Assembly: GCA_020638975.1 (NCBI GenBank)
Contig: JACKHN010000010.1
Coordinates: 248,001 to 312,000, forward strand
Direction of reading: 5' to 3'
DNA from: Planctomycetaceae bacterium
Lineage (GTDB): Bacteria; Planctomycetota; Planctomycetia; Pirellulales; Pirellulaceae
DNA: 64,000 nt
Shown here: positions 42,399-50,904 of the stretch, one piece after another
Layout of the letters: every line of letters starts with the position of its first letter
Position numbering within the stretch: the first letter of the stretch is position 1
Position numbers and translations under genes: made by a program
Notes under the pieces: model-generated
What the model was told of the DNA's origin: nothing
Database searches by the model: none
The model's input: only the letters and a program-made list of their open reading frames with translations

Positions 42399-42983
42399 TC
42401 AATCGATGAGGCCACGGCCTTCTTGGCGGAGCCGACTGAGTACTCGCGACTTGGCGATAAAAACAGCGTTGACGGTCATTCCCAGTTCCGTCGCGGTTTC
42501 CTCGGCGGTCTTTTCCTGAATCGTCACGGCCTTGAATGCTCGCCAAGTCTTCTCGTTGAAATGCGGTTTGATCAACTCCAGCAGCCGCTCTGTAACGAGC
42601 TTGTCATGCTCTTCATCCCACAGATGACTCATTCCGCTATCGGGATCAGCGAGCTGATCGAGCACTTGCTGAAAATTGCTGTCACCGGTTGCCCGCGGCC
42701 TGATCCGTTTGGCTCGCCAGAAGTCCCGCAAGCAATTCACCGTGATTGTTCGCAGCCAACAGCGGAAGGCACCCACGCGCGGCTGTCTCTCAAACTCTGG
42801 CATCCTGCGAACGACGACCGTAAGGACATCTTGCACCAGATCGTCCGCATCGTGTTCGGCGGTCGAATATCTGCGTAGCCAGTTGCGAATCAGCGGCGAG
42901 TAAACCGTCACCAGACGCTGCCATGCTTCGTCATCCGTTCCCTCACGAAGGCAATCGAGCAGGCTGGTGGACGTTTCGGACAT
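42399..42983 (-). CDS. ECF-type RNA polymerase sigma factor linked to a Ser/Thr kinase
   Basis: A 194-residue sigma factor with region 2 (YSTAEHDADDLVQDVLTVVV, RVGAFRCWLRTITVNCLRDF) and region 4 (EEHDK-type spacer, FKAVTIQEKTAEETATELGM, then VFIAKSRVLSRLRQEGR). Planctomycetes carry many ECF factors encoded directly before membrane kinases with an anti-sigma-like N-terminus, which is exactly the arrangement here (129 bp to the kinase GTG). Control by the kinase, through binding or phosphorylation, is inferred. The ATG at 42983 fits the family start; the frame runs on upstream into a mobile element at 43060, which is not part of the gene. Confidence 0.9.
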   Translation of the reverse strand: MSETSTSLLDCLREGTDDEAWQRLVTVYSPLIRNWLRRYSTAEHDADDLVQDVLTVVVRRMPEFERQPRVGAFRCWLRTITVNCLRDFWRAKRIRPRATGDSNFQQVLDQLADPDSGMSHLWDEEHDKLVTERLLELIKPHFNEKTWRAFKAVTIQEKTAEETATELGMTVNAVFIAKSRVLSRLRQEGRGLID

Positions 42984-43059
42984 CGAGTGCCCCCAGAAGA
43001 GAGTGGAAACGGACGTCCGCAATCGTACGTTGCTCGGCGTGCAAACGTCAAGAACTCGG

Positions 43060-43159
43060 GGTAGTGGTACACTTTCCCGTAAGTCGGGCACTCCTGCCCG
43101 ACAAAAGACGGCCAAGAGTGGCCGTCCTACTTTCCGGAATTTCAAACTGTACCACTACC
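43060..43159. mobile_element. GGTAGTGG element, copy 2 (inverted relative to copy 1)
   Basis: A 100-bp element with ends GGTAGTGGTACAC and CTGTACCACTACC and the same two internal stem-loops as the copy at 32553, in opposite orientation. It is flanked by an exact 8-bp direct repeat GAACTCGG (43052-43059 and 43160-43167). It lies 77 bp upstream of the sigma-factor start and may affect its transcription. Confidence 0.88.
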
Positions 43160-43208
43160 GAACTCGGATACGTCACGAATCCCGACTCTACACGCGAGCA
43201 AGAAACGA

Positions 43209-43235
43209 CAGAGCCTCGCTCCGCGCGAGGCTCTG
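43209..43235 (-). terminator. Terminator-like hairpin downstream of hppA
   Basis: A perfect 11-bp stem (CAGAGCCTCGC with its complement) and a 5-base loop, 26 bp beyond the hppA stop. On the minus strand it is followed by GTCGTTTCTT, a modest T-rich tail. It would separate hppA from the sigma factor gene downstream. Confidence 0.65.
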
Positions 43236-43260
43236 CCACAAATCAATCGCGAACGATCGG

Positions 43261-45759
43261 TTAGAAGACTCCCATCGCCATCAGGCTGTAGCGAACCACA
43301 AGGCCTGCAACAACAACGCTGACCATGCTCATTAACTTAATGAGAATGTTTAAGCTCGGCCCGCTGGTATCTTTGAACGGATCACCCACGGTGTCACCAA
43401 CCACGCCTGCCTTATGAGCCACCGAGCCCTTGCCTCCGTGATGACCGGCTTCGATGTACTTCTTGGCGTTGTCCCACGAACCACCGGCATTGGCCATGAA
43501 GATCGCGACGCAGAAGCCGCAGGTCAGCGTGCCGACCAGCAGTCCAAGCACACCGCCGACGCCCAACAGGAGTCCGACGGCAAGTGGCGTGACAAGCCCG
43601 AGCAGCGAAGGAACGACCATCTCTCGCTGAGCTGCCTTCGTGCTAATCGCTACAGGAGCCGCGTAATCTGGCAAATCCGTTCCCTTCATGATCCCGGGCT
43701 TCTCCCGGAATTGCCGCCGGACTTCTTCGACCATACCTTTCGCTGCGCGACCAACCGCCTTCATGGTCATCGCACAGAAAACGAAGGTCGCCATCGCTCC
43801 GAGGAACACGCCGACTAATACTTTTGGATTCATCAGCGAGGCGTCGTAGTACGTCGTAAAATCGGGGAGCGTTGCCGAATGCACGTCTACTAGTCGCCCT
43901 CCCGATCTGAACCTCAATTCACCGTGCGTACTCTGGTCGAACAAACTGTCGTCGACCTTGGCGGGCCATTGATCTCGACCGATTGCGTCCCACGAAGACT
44001 TGATGTCAGGATGACGAACGTCGTTTGGCATTGCCAAGTAAAGATGTGCGTGGTCTCCGTGCTTCTCGATGACGAAGCCGGTCGATGCTTTATAGATTCC
44101 GTCCGCCGATTGAGTTGCAACAATCTCATTACCCCACCGCTCGAACCCGACGCGAACTTCTTCGATGTATGCTGCGAGAAGAGCAAGAGCCGTCAACGCT
44201 GCCGACCCAATGGCAAATCCTTTACCAGTTGCCGCGGTCGTATTGCCAAGTGAGTCGAGTGCGTCCGTGCGTTGACGAACGATTGGATCGAGGTGTGCCA
44301 TTTCGGCGTTACCACCTGCGTTGTCGGCGATCGGCCCATAAGCGTCTGTGGCGAGTGTGATGCCAAGCGTGCTCAACATGCCCACAGCAGCGATACCAAC
44401 GCCGTACAAGCCGAGCGCGAAATAGCTGACATCAGCAAAGTTCCAACCAGCCGCACAGCCGAACGCGAGCAGCGTCGCGGCACAGACGACGAGAACGGGT
44501 ACCCACACACTCATCATGCCGTCGGCGATACCGCCAATGATTAAGGTCGCAGGTCCCGTCTCAGCCTGTTCCGCCAAGTTCTTCGTAGGAGCATATTCGT
44601 CGCTCGTTGCGTATTCCGTCCACTTGCCGATCAGCCAGCCTGAGGCTAGTCCAACCACAATGCTGAACGCTACGCCTGGAATCCCAAAGATGAGTGTGCC
44701 GTCTACGCGAGGCATTAGCCACCAGGAAAGTCCCGCGGCAGCCACCACAACGAGAATAGTGGATGCGTCGATCCCGCGAGCCAAGGCCGACAGCAGATTT
44801 TTCTGAGTTGCGTCGTCGTTCGTTCGCACCAGATAGATACCGATGATTGACAAGAAGATGCCAACGCCCGCGATCGCCATCGGCAGTAGTAACGCCTGTA
44901 ATTGTGCCGCCTCGGAAGGCAATTCCATTCCAGCCCGGTCAGTTGCCACTAAACTGCCGGAAGCAAAGGCTGCGACGCCGAGGGCAGCTGTTGCCAGGAT
45001 CGAGCCGCAATACGATTCGTACAAGTCCGCACCCATGCCGGCAACGTCGCCAACGTTATCACCGACGTTGTCTGCGATTGTCGCAGGGTTCCGCGGATCA
45101 TCTTCAGGAATGCCTTGCTCGACCTTGCCAACAAGATCGGCTCCGACGTCAGCCGCTTTCGTAAAGATACCGCCGCCGACGCGAGCGAACAGCGCTTGAG
45201 CACTAGCTCCCATCCCGAAGCACAACATCGTGACCGTAATATCGATCAACGATAAAGCTTCAAAGCCAAGTACATTCGGCCAGACGTAGTACAAGAATCC
45301 AAACCACACAGTTATGTCGATCAACCCGAGGCCGACGACCGTCAGGCCCATGACGGCTCCCGACCGGAAGGCGACTTGCAACCCTTGGTTCAATGATTTT
45401 TGAGCACCAGCCGCAGTTCGGCTGCTCGCCCAGGTTGCTGTCTTCATGCCAAACCAACCGGCCAAGCCCGAGAAGAATCCGCCCGTGAGAAATGCGAACG
45501 GCACGAACTCGCTTTGTACCTTCAAGACAAAGGCGGCGATCGATAGCAGGATGACGATCACGACGAAGAAAACGCCGACGACTTTGTACTGTTGTTTCAA
45601 GTACGCATTTGCGCCTTCTCGAACGTAGCCAGCGATCTCGACCATGCGGGCGTTGCCCTCATCGGCCGCCATCATGGACTTGTAAAACAAAAAGGCCTGC
45701 ACGAGTGCCACAACGGAAGCAGTAAACGCGAGTCCCCAGACAATCAATGTGGTGTCCAC
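43261..45759 (-). CDS. hppA: Membrane pyrophosphatase (K+-dependent type) with a large insertion
   Basis: An 832-residue ion-pumping pyrophosphatase with many membrane segments, coupling PPi hydrolysis to H+ or Na+ export. Catalytic motifs are DVGADLVGKVE (204-214), DDPRNPATIADNVGDNVGD (220-238) and TDAYGPIADNAGGNAEM (471-487), plus VGDTVGDPFKDTSGPSLNI near the end. Ala509 and Gly512 in GNTTAATGKGF are the signature of K+-dependent enzymes. Between YIEE (531) and MNPKVLVG (643) lies an extra segment of about 107 mostly polar residues containing HGDHAH; typical members have only a short loop there. Confidence 0.95.
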   Translation of the reverse strand: MDTTLIVWGLAFTASVVALVQAFLFYKSMMAADEGNARMVEIAGYVREGANAYLKQQYKVVGVFFVVIVILLSIAAFVLKVQSEFVPFAFLTGGFFSGLAGWFGMKTATWASSRTAAGAQKSLNQGLQVAFRSGAVMGLTVVGLGLIDITVWFGFLYYVWPNVLGFEALSLIDITVTMLCFGMGASAQALFARVGGGIFTKAADVGADLVGKVEQGIPEDDPRNPATIADNVGDNVGDVAGMGADLYESYCGSILATAALGVAAFASGSLVATDRAGMELPSEAAQLQALLLPMAIAGVGIFLSIIGIYLVRTNDDATQKNLLSALARGIDASTILVVVAAAGLSWWLMPRVDGTLIFGIPGVAFSIVVGLASGWLIGKWTEYATSDEYAPTKNLAEQAETGPATLIIGGIADGMMSVWVPVLVVCAATLLAFGCAAGWNFADVSYFALGLYGVGIAAVGMLSTLGITLATDAYGPIADNAGGNAEMAHLDPIVRQRTDALDSLGNTTAATGKGFAIGSAALTALALLAAYIEEVRVGFERWGNEIVATQSADGIYKASTGFVIEKHGDHAHLYLAMPNDVRHPDIKSSWDAIGRDQWPAKVDDSLFDQSTHGELRFRSGGRLVDVHSATLPDFTTYYDASLMNPKVLVGVFLGAMATFVFCAMTMKAVGRAAKGMVEEVRRQFREKPGIMKGTDLPDYAAPVAISTKAAQREMVVPSLLGLVTPLAVGLLLGVGGVLGLLVGTLTCGFCVAIFMANAGGSWDNAKKYIEAGHHGGKGSVAHKAGVVGDTVGDPFKDTSGPSLNILIKLMSMVSVVVAGLVVRYSLMAMGVF

Positions 45760-46106
45760 TAGGTTCGATCTCCGTGTTTCGAATTAAAGTGTTTTGGTTC
45801 AGTGAGCAAGGCCTGAGCAACTGATGTGCCACCTAGAGGCCGTGACGCGCGAAGCTCAGACGCGCAACAAATGATGCCGACTCGTAATGATTCAGCTGAA
45901 GCGGGCAACCGCCAGGTGGGAGGTAAGCGGTCTCTCGTAGAGAACTTCTGGAGCGAGTTCATGCTCCCAATCAATCCATTGACAAGCCGTCATCAAGGGA
46001 GAGATGGCGGCGATTTGCGGTTCATTTCGTCAAGTTACGGCAGCCTGTTAAGTGACGGAGTGTACTGAACTTGCGTGGCTTCTGTCAACGTGGCGTCACC
46101 CAGAAA

Positions 46107-46241
46107 CAGGGCTTTTCATTTGTTGAAGTTGCACAAAATGTACGACGGGCCTCCGAGCCCGTCGAATAACGACTTAGAGTCAGCGACGGGCTCGGAGGCC
46201 CGTCGTACCAACGTCTCAGTTTGAAAAACTGAAAATCCCTG
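46107..46241. mobile_element. CAGGG element, copy 1 (MITE-like, 10-bp target duplication)
   Basis: A 135-bp non-coding element beginning CAGGGCTTTTC and ending GAAAATCCCTG, with a long internal palindrome whose arms run inward from GTACGACGGGCCTCCGAGCC. It is flanked by an exact 10-bp direct repeat CACCCAGAAA (46097-46106 and 46242-46251). It lies in the 543-bp region between hppA and the DUF1501 gene (45760-46302), which otherwise shows nothing I can name. Related copies are at 56818 and 62894. Confidence 0.88.
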
Positions 46242-46302
46242 CACCCAGAAAGATGCCCAATAGGTGCTCGCTTGGATCGAAAAACGTGGTGCAAGTTCCC
46301 TG

Positions 46303-47685
46303 TCACGACAAAAGGTCGTGGACAACCTCACCATAAACGTCGGTCAGTCGGAAGTCGCGTCCTGCGTATTTGTACGTCAGACGCAGGTGATCTAGACCGA
46401 GCAAGTGCAACATTGTGGCGTGCAGATCGTGCACATGCACGCGCTGTTCGACGGCGTAGTAACCATAATCGTCCGTGTTGCCATAGGCGAGCCCGCCCTT
46501 TACTCCAGCACCTGCCAGCCAAGTCGTAAAGCCTTGCGGATTATGATCGCGTCCATTGGTGCCCTGTGCGATCGGTGTGCGACCAAACTCGCCGCCCCAG
46601 ACAACGAGGGTCTCTTCCAGCATGCCACGAGTTTTTAAATCGGCCAACAACGCCGCGACGGGTTGATCCGTTGCCAGCGAGTTCTTTTCATGGCCGTCTT
46701 TCAAATTGCCATGCTGGTCCCAAACATTTCCGGTTGAAACCTCGACATACCGCACGCCAGCTTCGACCAAGCGGCGAGCGAGCAGACATTGCCGTCCAAA
46801 ATTGTCGGTCTCTTTTGTACCGATGCCATACGATTTCTGGACGTAGTCGGGTTCTTTAGCCAGATCGAGTACTTCAGGTGCGGCGGCCTGCATACGAAAC
46901 GCGAGATCGAATGAATCAATTGCGCCGCTGATCTGTTCATCGCGTTGGACCCGCGTCAAATGGTCTCGATTGATCGCCTGAAGCAATGCCAATTGCTCAC
47001 TTTGCTCCTTGTCGGATAAGCGCTCGTTGCCAAGATGTTGGATCTTGGCGTCACCCAACTTGCCCGAATTGCCGATCGCAGTTGCTTGATGCATCGCAGG
47101 CAGAAACGCGCAGCCATAGTTGCGAGGTCCACCGTGACCGCTGGCCGGGCTGATCGAAACGAAAGCAGGCAAATCCGGATTGTCGCTGCCCAATCCATAA
47201 GAGACCCAGGCACCAACGGATGGCCGCACGAGATTATCGCTACCGGTGTGCAGCATGCTAACCGCTTGACCATGTGATTGCCCGCGACTGTACATCGAAC
47301 GCACAACGCACAAATCGTCGATGTGTTTCGCAGTGTGCGGCAACAACTCCGAGACCCAATTGCCACTCTCACCATGCCGCGAGAACTTCCAAGGTGAACG
47401 CAGCAGCTTGGGGACCGCGTCGATGTTCATCGCCGGAGCGAACGGCAACTCTTTGCCATCATCCATGTTCAAGCGGGGCTTATAGTCGAACGTATCAACT
47501 TGGCTTGGCCCGCCATGCATAAAGAGAAAGATCACACGTTTGGCACGTGGCGTAAAGTGCGGAGCCTGCGTGCTGGCCGATGCCTGATTCGCAAGGTTCG
47601 GCAGACCGGCGAGGGTTAGCCCGCCAAGACTGGCAGCGGACAGACGCAAGGCTTCGCGGCGTGAGATCGTCTTTTTGTTTGGCAT
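46303..47685 (-). CDS. DUF1501 family protein with twin-arginine signal
   Basis: A 460-residue exported protein. The N-terminus has a twin-arginine motif (ISRREALRLSAASLGGLTLA), followed by a sulfatase/alkaline-phosphatase-like fold with FLFMHGGPSQVDTFDYKP, VRSMYSRGQSHGQAV, and VVWGGEFGRTPIAQG. DUF1501 proteins are abundant in planctomycetes and are nearly always encoded next to a PSD1/cytochrome gene, as here with a 6-bp gap to the upstream gene. The pair is thought to act in the periplasm, perhaps on polysaccharides, but no activity is established. Confidence 0.93.
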   Translation of the reverse strand: MPNKKTISRREALRLSAASLGGLTLAGLPNLANQASASTQAPHFTPRAKRVIFLFMHGGPSQVDTFDYKPRLNMDDGKELPFAPAMNIDAVPKLLRSPWKFSRHGESGNWVSELLPHTAKHIDDLCVVRSMYSRGQSHGQAVSMLHTGSDNLVRPSVGAWVSYGLGSDNPDLPAFVSISPASGHGGPRNYGCAFLPAMHQATAIGNSGKLGDAKIQHLGNERLSDKEQSEQLALLQAINRDHLTRVQRDEQISGAIDSFDLAFRMQAAAPEVLDLAKEPDYVQKSYGIGTKETDNFGRQCLLARRLVEAGVRYVEVSTGNVWDQHGNLKDGHEKNSLATDQPVAALLADLKTRGMLEETLVVWGGEFGRTPIAQGTNGRDHNPQGFTTWLAGAGVKGGLAYGNTDDYGYYAVEQRVHVHDLHATMLHLLGLDHLRLTYKYAGRDFRLTDVYGEVVHDLLS

Positions 47686-47691
47686 AGTGTT

Positions 47692-50652
47692 TCAATTCAA
47701 CATGCGAAACTCGGTCGATGCGAACAACACGTGGACCAATTGGGCAAGTCGTTTTGTAATCGAATCGACTTCCTCGCCCGTTTCCTCTCCCGTGTTATTC
47801 ACAAACGCAATCGCTCGTTGGATCTCCAGGGTTGTCGGAGTGCGCGAGAGTGTGACTTGATAGATATCAGCAACCAGCTGCTCAGGCGATCGTCCTTCGA
47901 TAGCCAGCAGTTTTTTGGCGGTTTGCTCGGCGCAGTTCATGACGAACGGGCTGTTCATCAGCAGTAACGCCTGCGCTGGAACATTTGTCACCGGGCGTTT
48001 GCCGACGACAAGATCTGGATCGGCGAAGTCAAAGACGGTTAATGTCGCGGGCAACTCGTTGCGAATGATCGGCAGGTAGATGCTACGCTTCGCCGTTTCT
48101 TTCCGCTCGTAGGCGTCGGCATCCGCTGAATTGTTGTTCACCAAGGTGCCGAGCCCTTCGACAGGCGAACCGCCGGGAGAAAGGTCAAGGTGGCCGCTGA
48201 TCGCCAACATAGAATCGCGAATGGCTTCGGCGGGCAGTCGGCGACGATTGGCTCGCCACAGCAATCGGTTTTCCGGATCGGCTTGCCACGCGTCTTCGTC
48301 ATGATCGCTGGCCATCTGATAAACGCGGCTGAGCGTGACCTCGCGGACCAACCGTTTGATCGACCAACCAAAACCACGATCACTGATCGGCCTGACAAAG
48401 CGATCAGCCAGATAGTCGAGCAGTTCAGGATGAGTTGGCCGTTCGCCGAGTTCTCCAAAATTATCAACACTGCGAACGATACCTTCGCCGAGCAGATGCG
48501 ACCAAACCCGATTGACGATGACGCGTGAGGTCAAAGGATGCTGCGGGCTTGAGAGCCAGTCGGCTAATTCACGCCGACCGCTCGTCGCGTCCGGAATCGT
48601 CGTGGGCTCGCCGGTTAATGCAACCTGAATGAAACCACGCTGCACTTTCTCGCCGCGATTGCGATGTTCGCCACGAATGCAAACCTCGCAATCGCCGATC
48701 TCCTTGAACTCGTCGACGGCGATGGCTTTCGGGAGTGGCGGCGGCGCATTCTTCTCCATCGCTTTGATCTGTTCGTCGAGCGATGCGAGTTCGGCCTTCA
48801 GCGTTTCGACGCTGGCGGTCGCTAGTTTAATCGCTGCGTTTTGCGGCGAGTCGGCCACGGCAATCGGTTTGCCGGCAACGTCCACCTCGACAAGTCGCAC
48901 GGCGTCGACAATGACATAACCTTTCGTGCCAGTCGTTGAGATCGTCAGTGCGGTTGGCTTGCCGCCTTCAAATCGAAAGCTGCCGACCGAGGCAAAGAGG
49001 TTATCAATGGGCGGCTTGCGGCTTTGATCAAGCGTCACGTCCGACTTGCCGTCCGCGTGGTGAATCGTGATGGGGACATTGTTCGCGCGATTCCCGCCCG
49101 GTGCGTAGGACAGGCGGACTTCGTACAGTCCTGTCTTGGAGGGCTTTAACGTGAACTCGACGGACTTCTCACCCTTGTCCGTGCCATCATCGTGTATGTA
49201 GCCCTTTCCAATGTAGTTGGGCGTCAAAGTCGATGCCTTCCAACTACCGGCAACTTCGGCATCGGCATCGTCGAAGGTCAGCGAGTTCGCCCCGGAAGCC
49301 AATTCCTTTAACTCCTTCTCGGCGTCGTCGAATCGTTTCTTCGTCGCGGCAAGCTGCTTATTTAAGGCTTTGGTTTGTTCCTCGTGCTGCTTGACCGCCG
49401 CAACTTGCTCGGGCTTGGCGGGTAGGTCGCGGCGCGGCCAAGTCGAGACATACTGCTGGCTCTCGCCTTCGAGCGTCCGCGTGCTGCGAAAAATGCCGGC
49501 CAATGCGTAGTAATCCTGCGTGGGAATCGGATCGAACTTGTGATCGTGGCAGCGGCAGCAACCTAGTGTCAGCCCCATGAACGCGCTGCCGACGGTATTG
49601 ATCTGCTCGTCGACCACATCCATCGTCAGCTTCTCTTTGTCGCGTTCGCTGAGCATCTTGGTGCCGATCATCAAGAAGCCCGTTGCGATGATTTGCTCGG
49701 CTCGTTGTTCATCGGAGGAGTAAGGCAACAAGTCCCCCGCGATTTGCTCCTGCACAAATCGGTTGAACGGTTTATCGTCGTTCATGGCGTTCACCACATA
49801 GTCACGATACCGCCAAGCGTTATGAAACGTGGCATTGAAGTCGCCCCCGTTGGAATCCGCATAGCGTGCCACGTCCAACCAATGCCGACCCCAGTGGACG
49901 CCGAACTGAGGCGATTCGAGCAGTCGATCGACTAGCGTTTCGATCGCGTTCGCCGGGTCGTCATTGACGAAGTCGCTGACCTGCTGCGGTGTCGGTGGCA
50001 AGCCGAGCAGGTCATAGTAGAGCCGTCGCACAAGCGTTTCGCGATCGGCATCTATGCTCGGTGATAGCCGAGCTCGCTCCAACCCCGCCAACACAAAGGC
50101 ATCAATCTCGGAACGCGGCCACGACGCAACCTTCACTGGCGGGGGAGTATGGGCCTGCGGAGGTTGAAACGCCCAGAAGTTGCGTCCGGCTTCAATGTCG
50201 ATCGTGGAGCGAGTCACCGCTCCCGCGTCTCCGCCGCGTGGATCGGGTGCTCCCATCTCAATCCACTTTGCGAAATCAGCGATCACACTCTCCGGCAGTC
50301 TGCCTGCGGGAGGCATCTCGACGCTCTCGTAACGCATCGCCTCAAGCAATAAACTCTCATCGGGCTTGCCCGGCACGAGCGATGTTCCCGAATCGCCGCC
50401 TTTTATCAGCCCAGCCGCCGTATCGACAACCAAATTCCCTTTGACTTCTTTCGCGCCAACAGAGTGGCATTCGTAACAATGCTCGACAAGAACGGGGCGG
50501 ATCCGAGTCTCGAAGAACTCGAGTTTCTTCGCATCCTCGGCTTGCGATGAGTTGACACGAAATGCAAGCGCACAAGAGACCGTGATGGCGAGCATACAAC
50601 GCGCTGCCGTTGTGAAATTGCTAGTACTTGCCGGTCGAAATCGCACGAGCAT
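47692..50652 (-). CDS. PSD1 and planctomycete cytochrome C domain protein with a golvesin-like insert
   Basis: A 986-residue exported protein. After a signal peptide (AARCMLAITVSCALAF) comes a cytochrome-C-like domain with heme site CYECHS, then DUF1549 (FWAFQPPQAHTPPPV, LYYDLLGLPPTPQQV, and a second cysteine motif CCRCHDHKFDPIP), a coiled coil near residue 430, a golvesin-like segment (YIHDDGTDKGEKSVEF to GYVIVDAVRLVEV), a second coiled coil and DUF1553 at the end (LADWLSSPQHPLTSRVIVNR). The start at 50652 fits the signal peptide; the open frame beyond it is antisense of ligA. It forms a two-gene unit with the DUF1501 gene. Confidence 0.92.
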   Translation of the reverse strand: MLVRFRPASTSNFTTAARCMLAITVSCALAFRVNSSQAEDAKKLEFFETRIRPVLVEHCYECHSVGAKEVKGNLVVDTAAGLIKGGDSGTSLVPGKPDESLLLEAMRYESVEMPPAGRLPESVIADFAKWIEMGAPDPRGGDAGAVTRSTIDIEAGRNFWAFQPPQAHTPPPVKVASWPRSEIDAFVLAGLERARLSPSIDADRETLVRRLYYDLLGLPPTPQQVSDFVNDDPANAIETLVDRLLESPQFGVHWGRHWLDVARYADSNGGDFNATFHNAWRYRDYVVNAMNDDKPFNRFVQEQIAGDLLPYSSDEQRAEQIIATGFLMIGTKMLSERDKEKLTMDVVDEQINTVGSAFMGLTLGCCRCHDHKFDPIPTQDYYALAGIFRSTRTLEGESQQYVSTWPRRDLPAKPEQVAAVKQHEEQTKALNKQLAATKKRFDDAEKELKELASGANSLTFDDADAEVAGSWKASTLTPNYIGKGYIHDDGTDKGEKSVEFTLKPSKTGLYEVRLSYAPGGNRANNVPITIHHADGKSDVTLDQSRKPPIDNLFASVGSFRFEGGKPTALTISTTGTKGYVIVDAVRLVEVDVAGKPIAVADSPQNAAIKLATASVETLKAELASLDEQIKAMEKNAPPPLPKAIAVDEFKEIGDCEVCIRGEHRNRGEKVQRGFIQVALTGEPTTIPDATSGRRELADWLSSPQHPLTSRVIVNRVWSHLLGEGIVRSVDNFGELGERPTHPELLDYLADRFVRPISDRGFGWSIKRLVREVTLSRVYQMASDHDEDAWQADPENRLLWRANRRRLPAEAIRDSMLAISGHLDLSPGGSPVEGLGTLVNNNSADADAYERKETAKRSIYLPIIRNELPATLTVFDFADPDLVVGKRPVTNVPAQALLLMNSPFVMNCAEQTAKKLLAIEGRSPEQLVADIYQVTLSRTPTTLEIQRAIAFVNNTGEETGEEVDSITKRLAQLVHVLFASTEFRMLN

Positions 50653-50904
50653 GACCGTTGGGGGCGGGAGGAATGTTTGCTGGTGAGCAGTTGGATCGGG
50701 AACCAACGACTGAAGCCATTGTATTACGGAACACATGACCGCGTAAATACTTCTGTCGCGATGTTCCTTGCGGATGGCGTGGCAACCGTGCTGAGCCACC
50801 CCGCCCTCACAACGGCTTAAATCTCTGGCACAATACGGCTTCATCGGTGGTTTTGACGCAACGAATCGACTTTCACCTGTTAGCACGTTCGAGGAGCCCG
50901 CTAG

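Noticed and set aside
42984..43145. 54-residue N-terminal extension of the ECF sigma factor
   Set aside because: It is a translation of the mobile element at 43060-43159 and its flank; family similarity starts at 42983.
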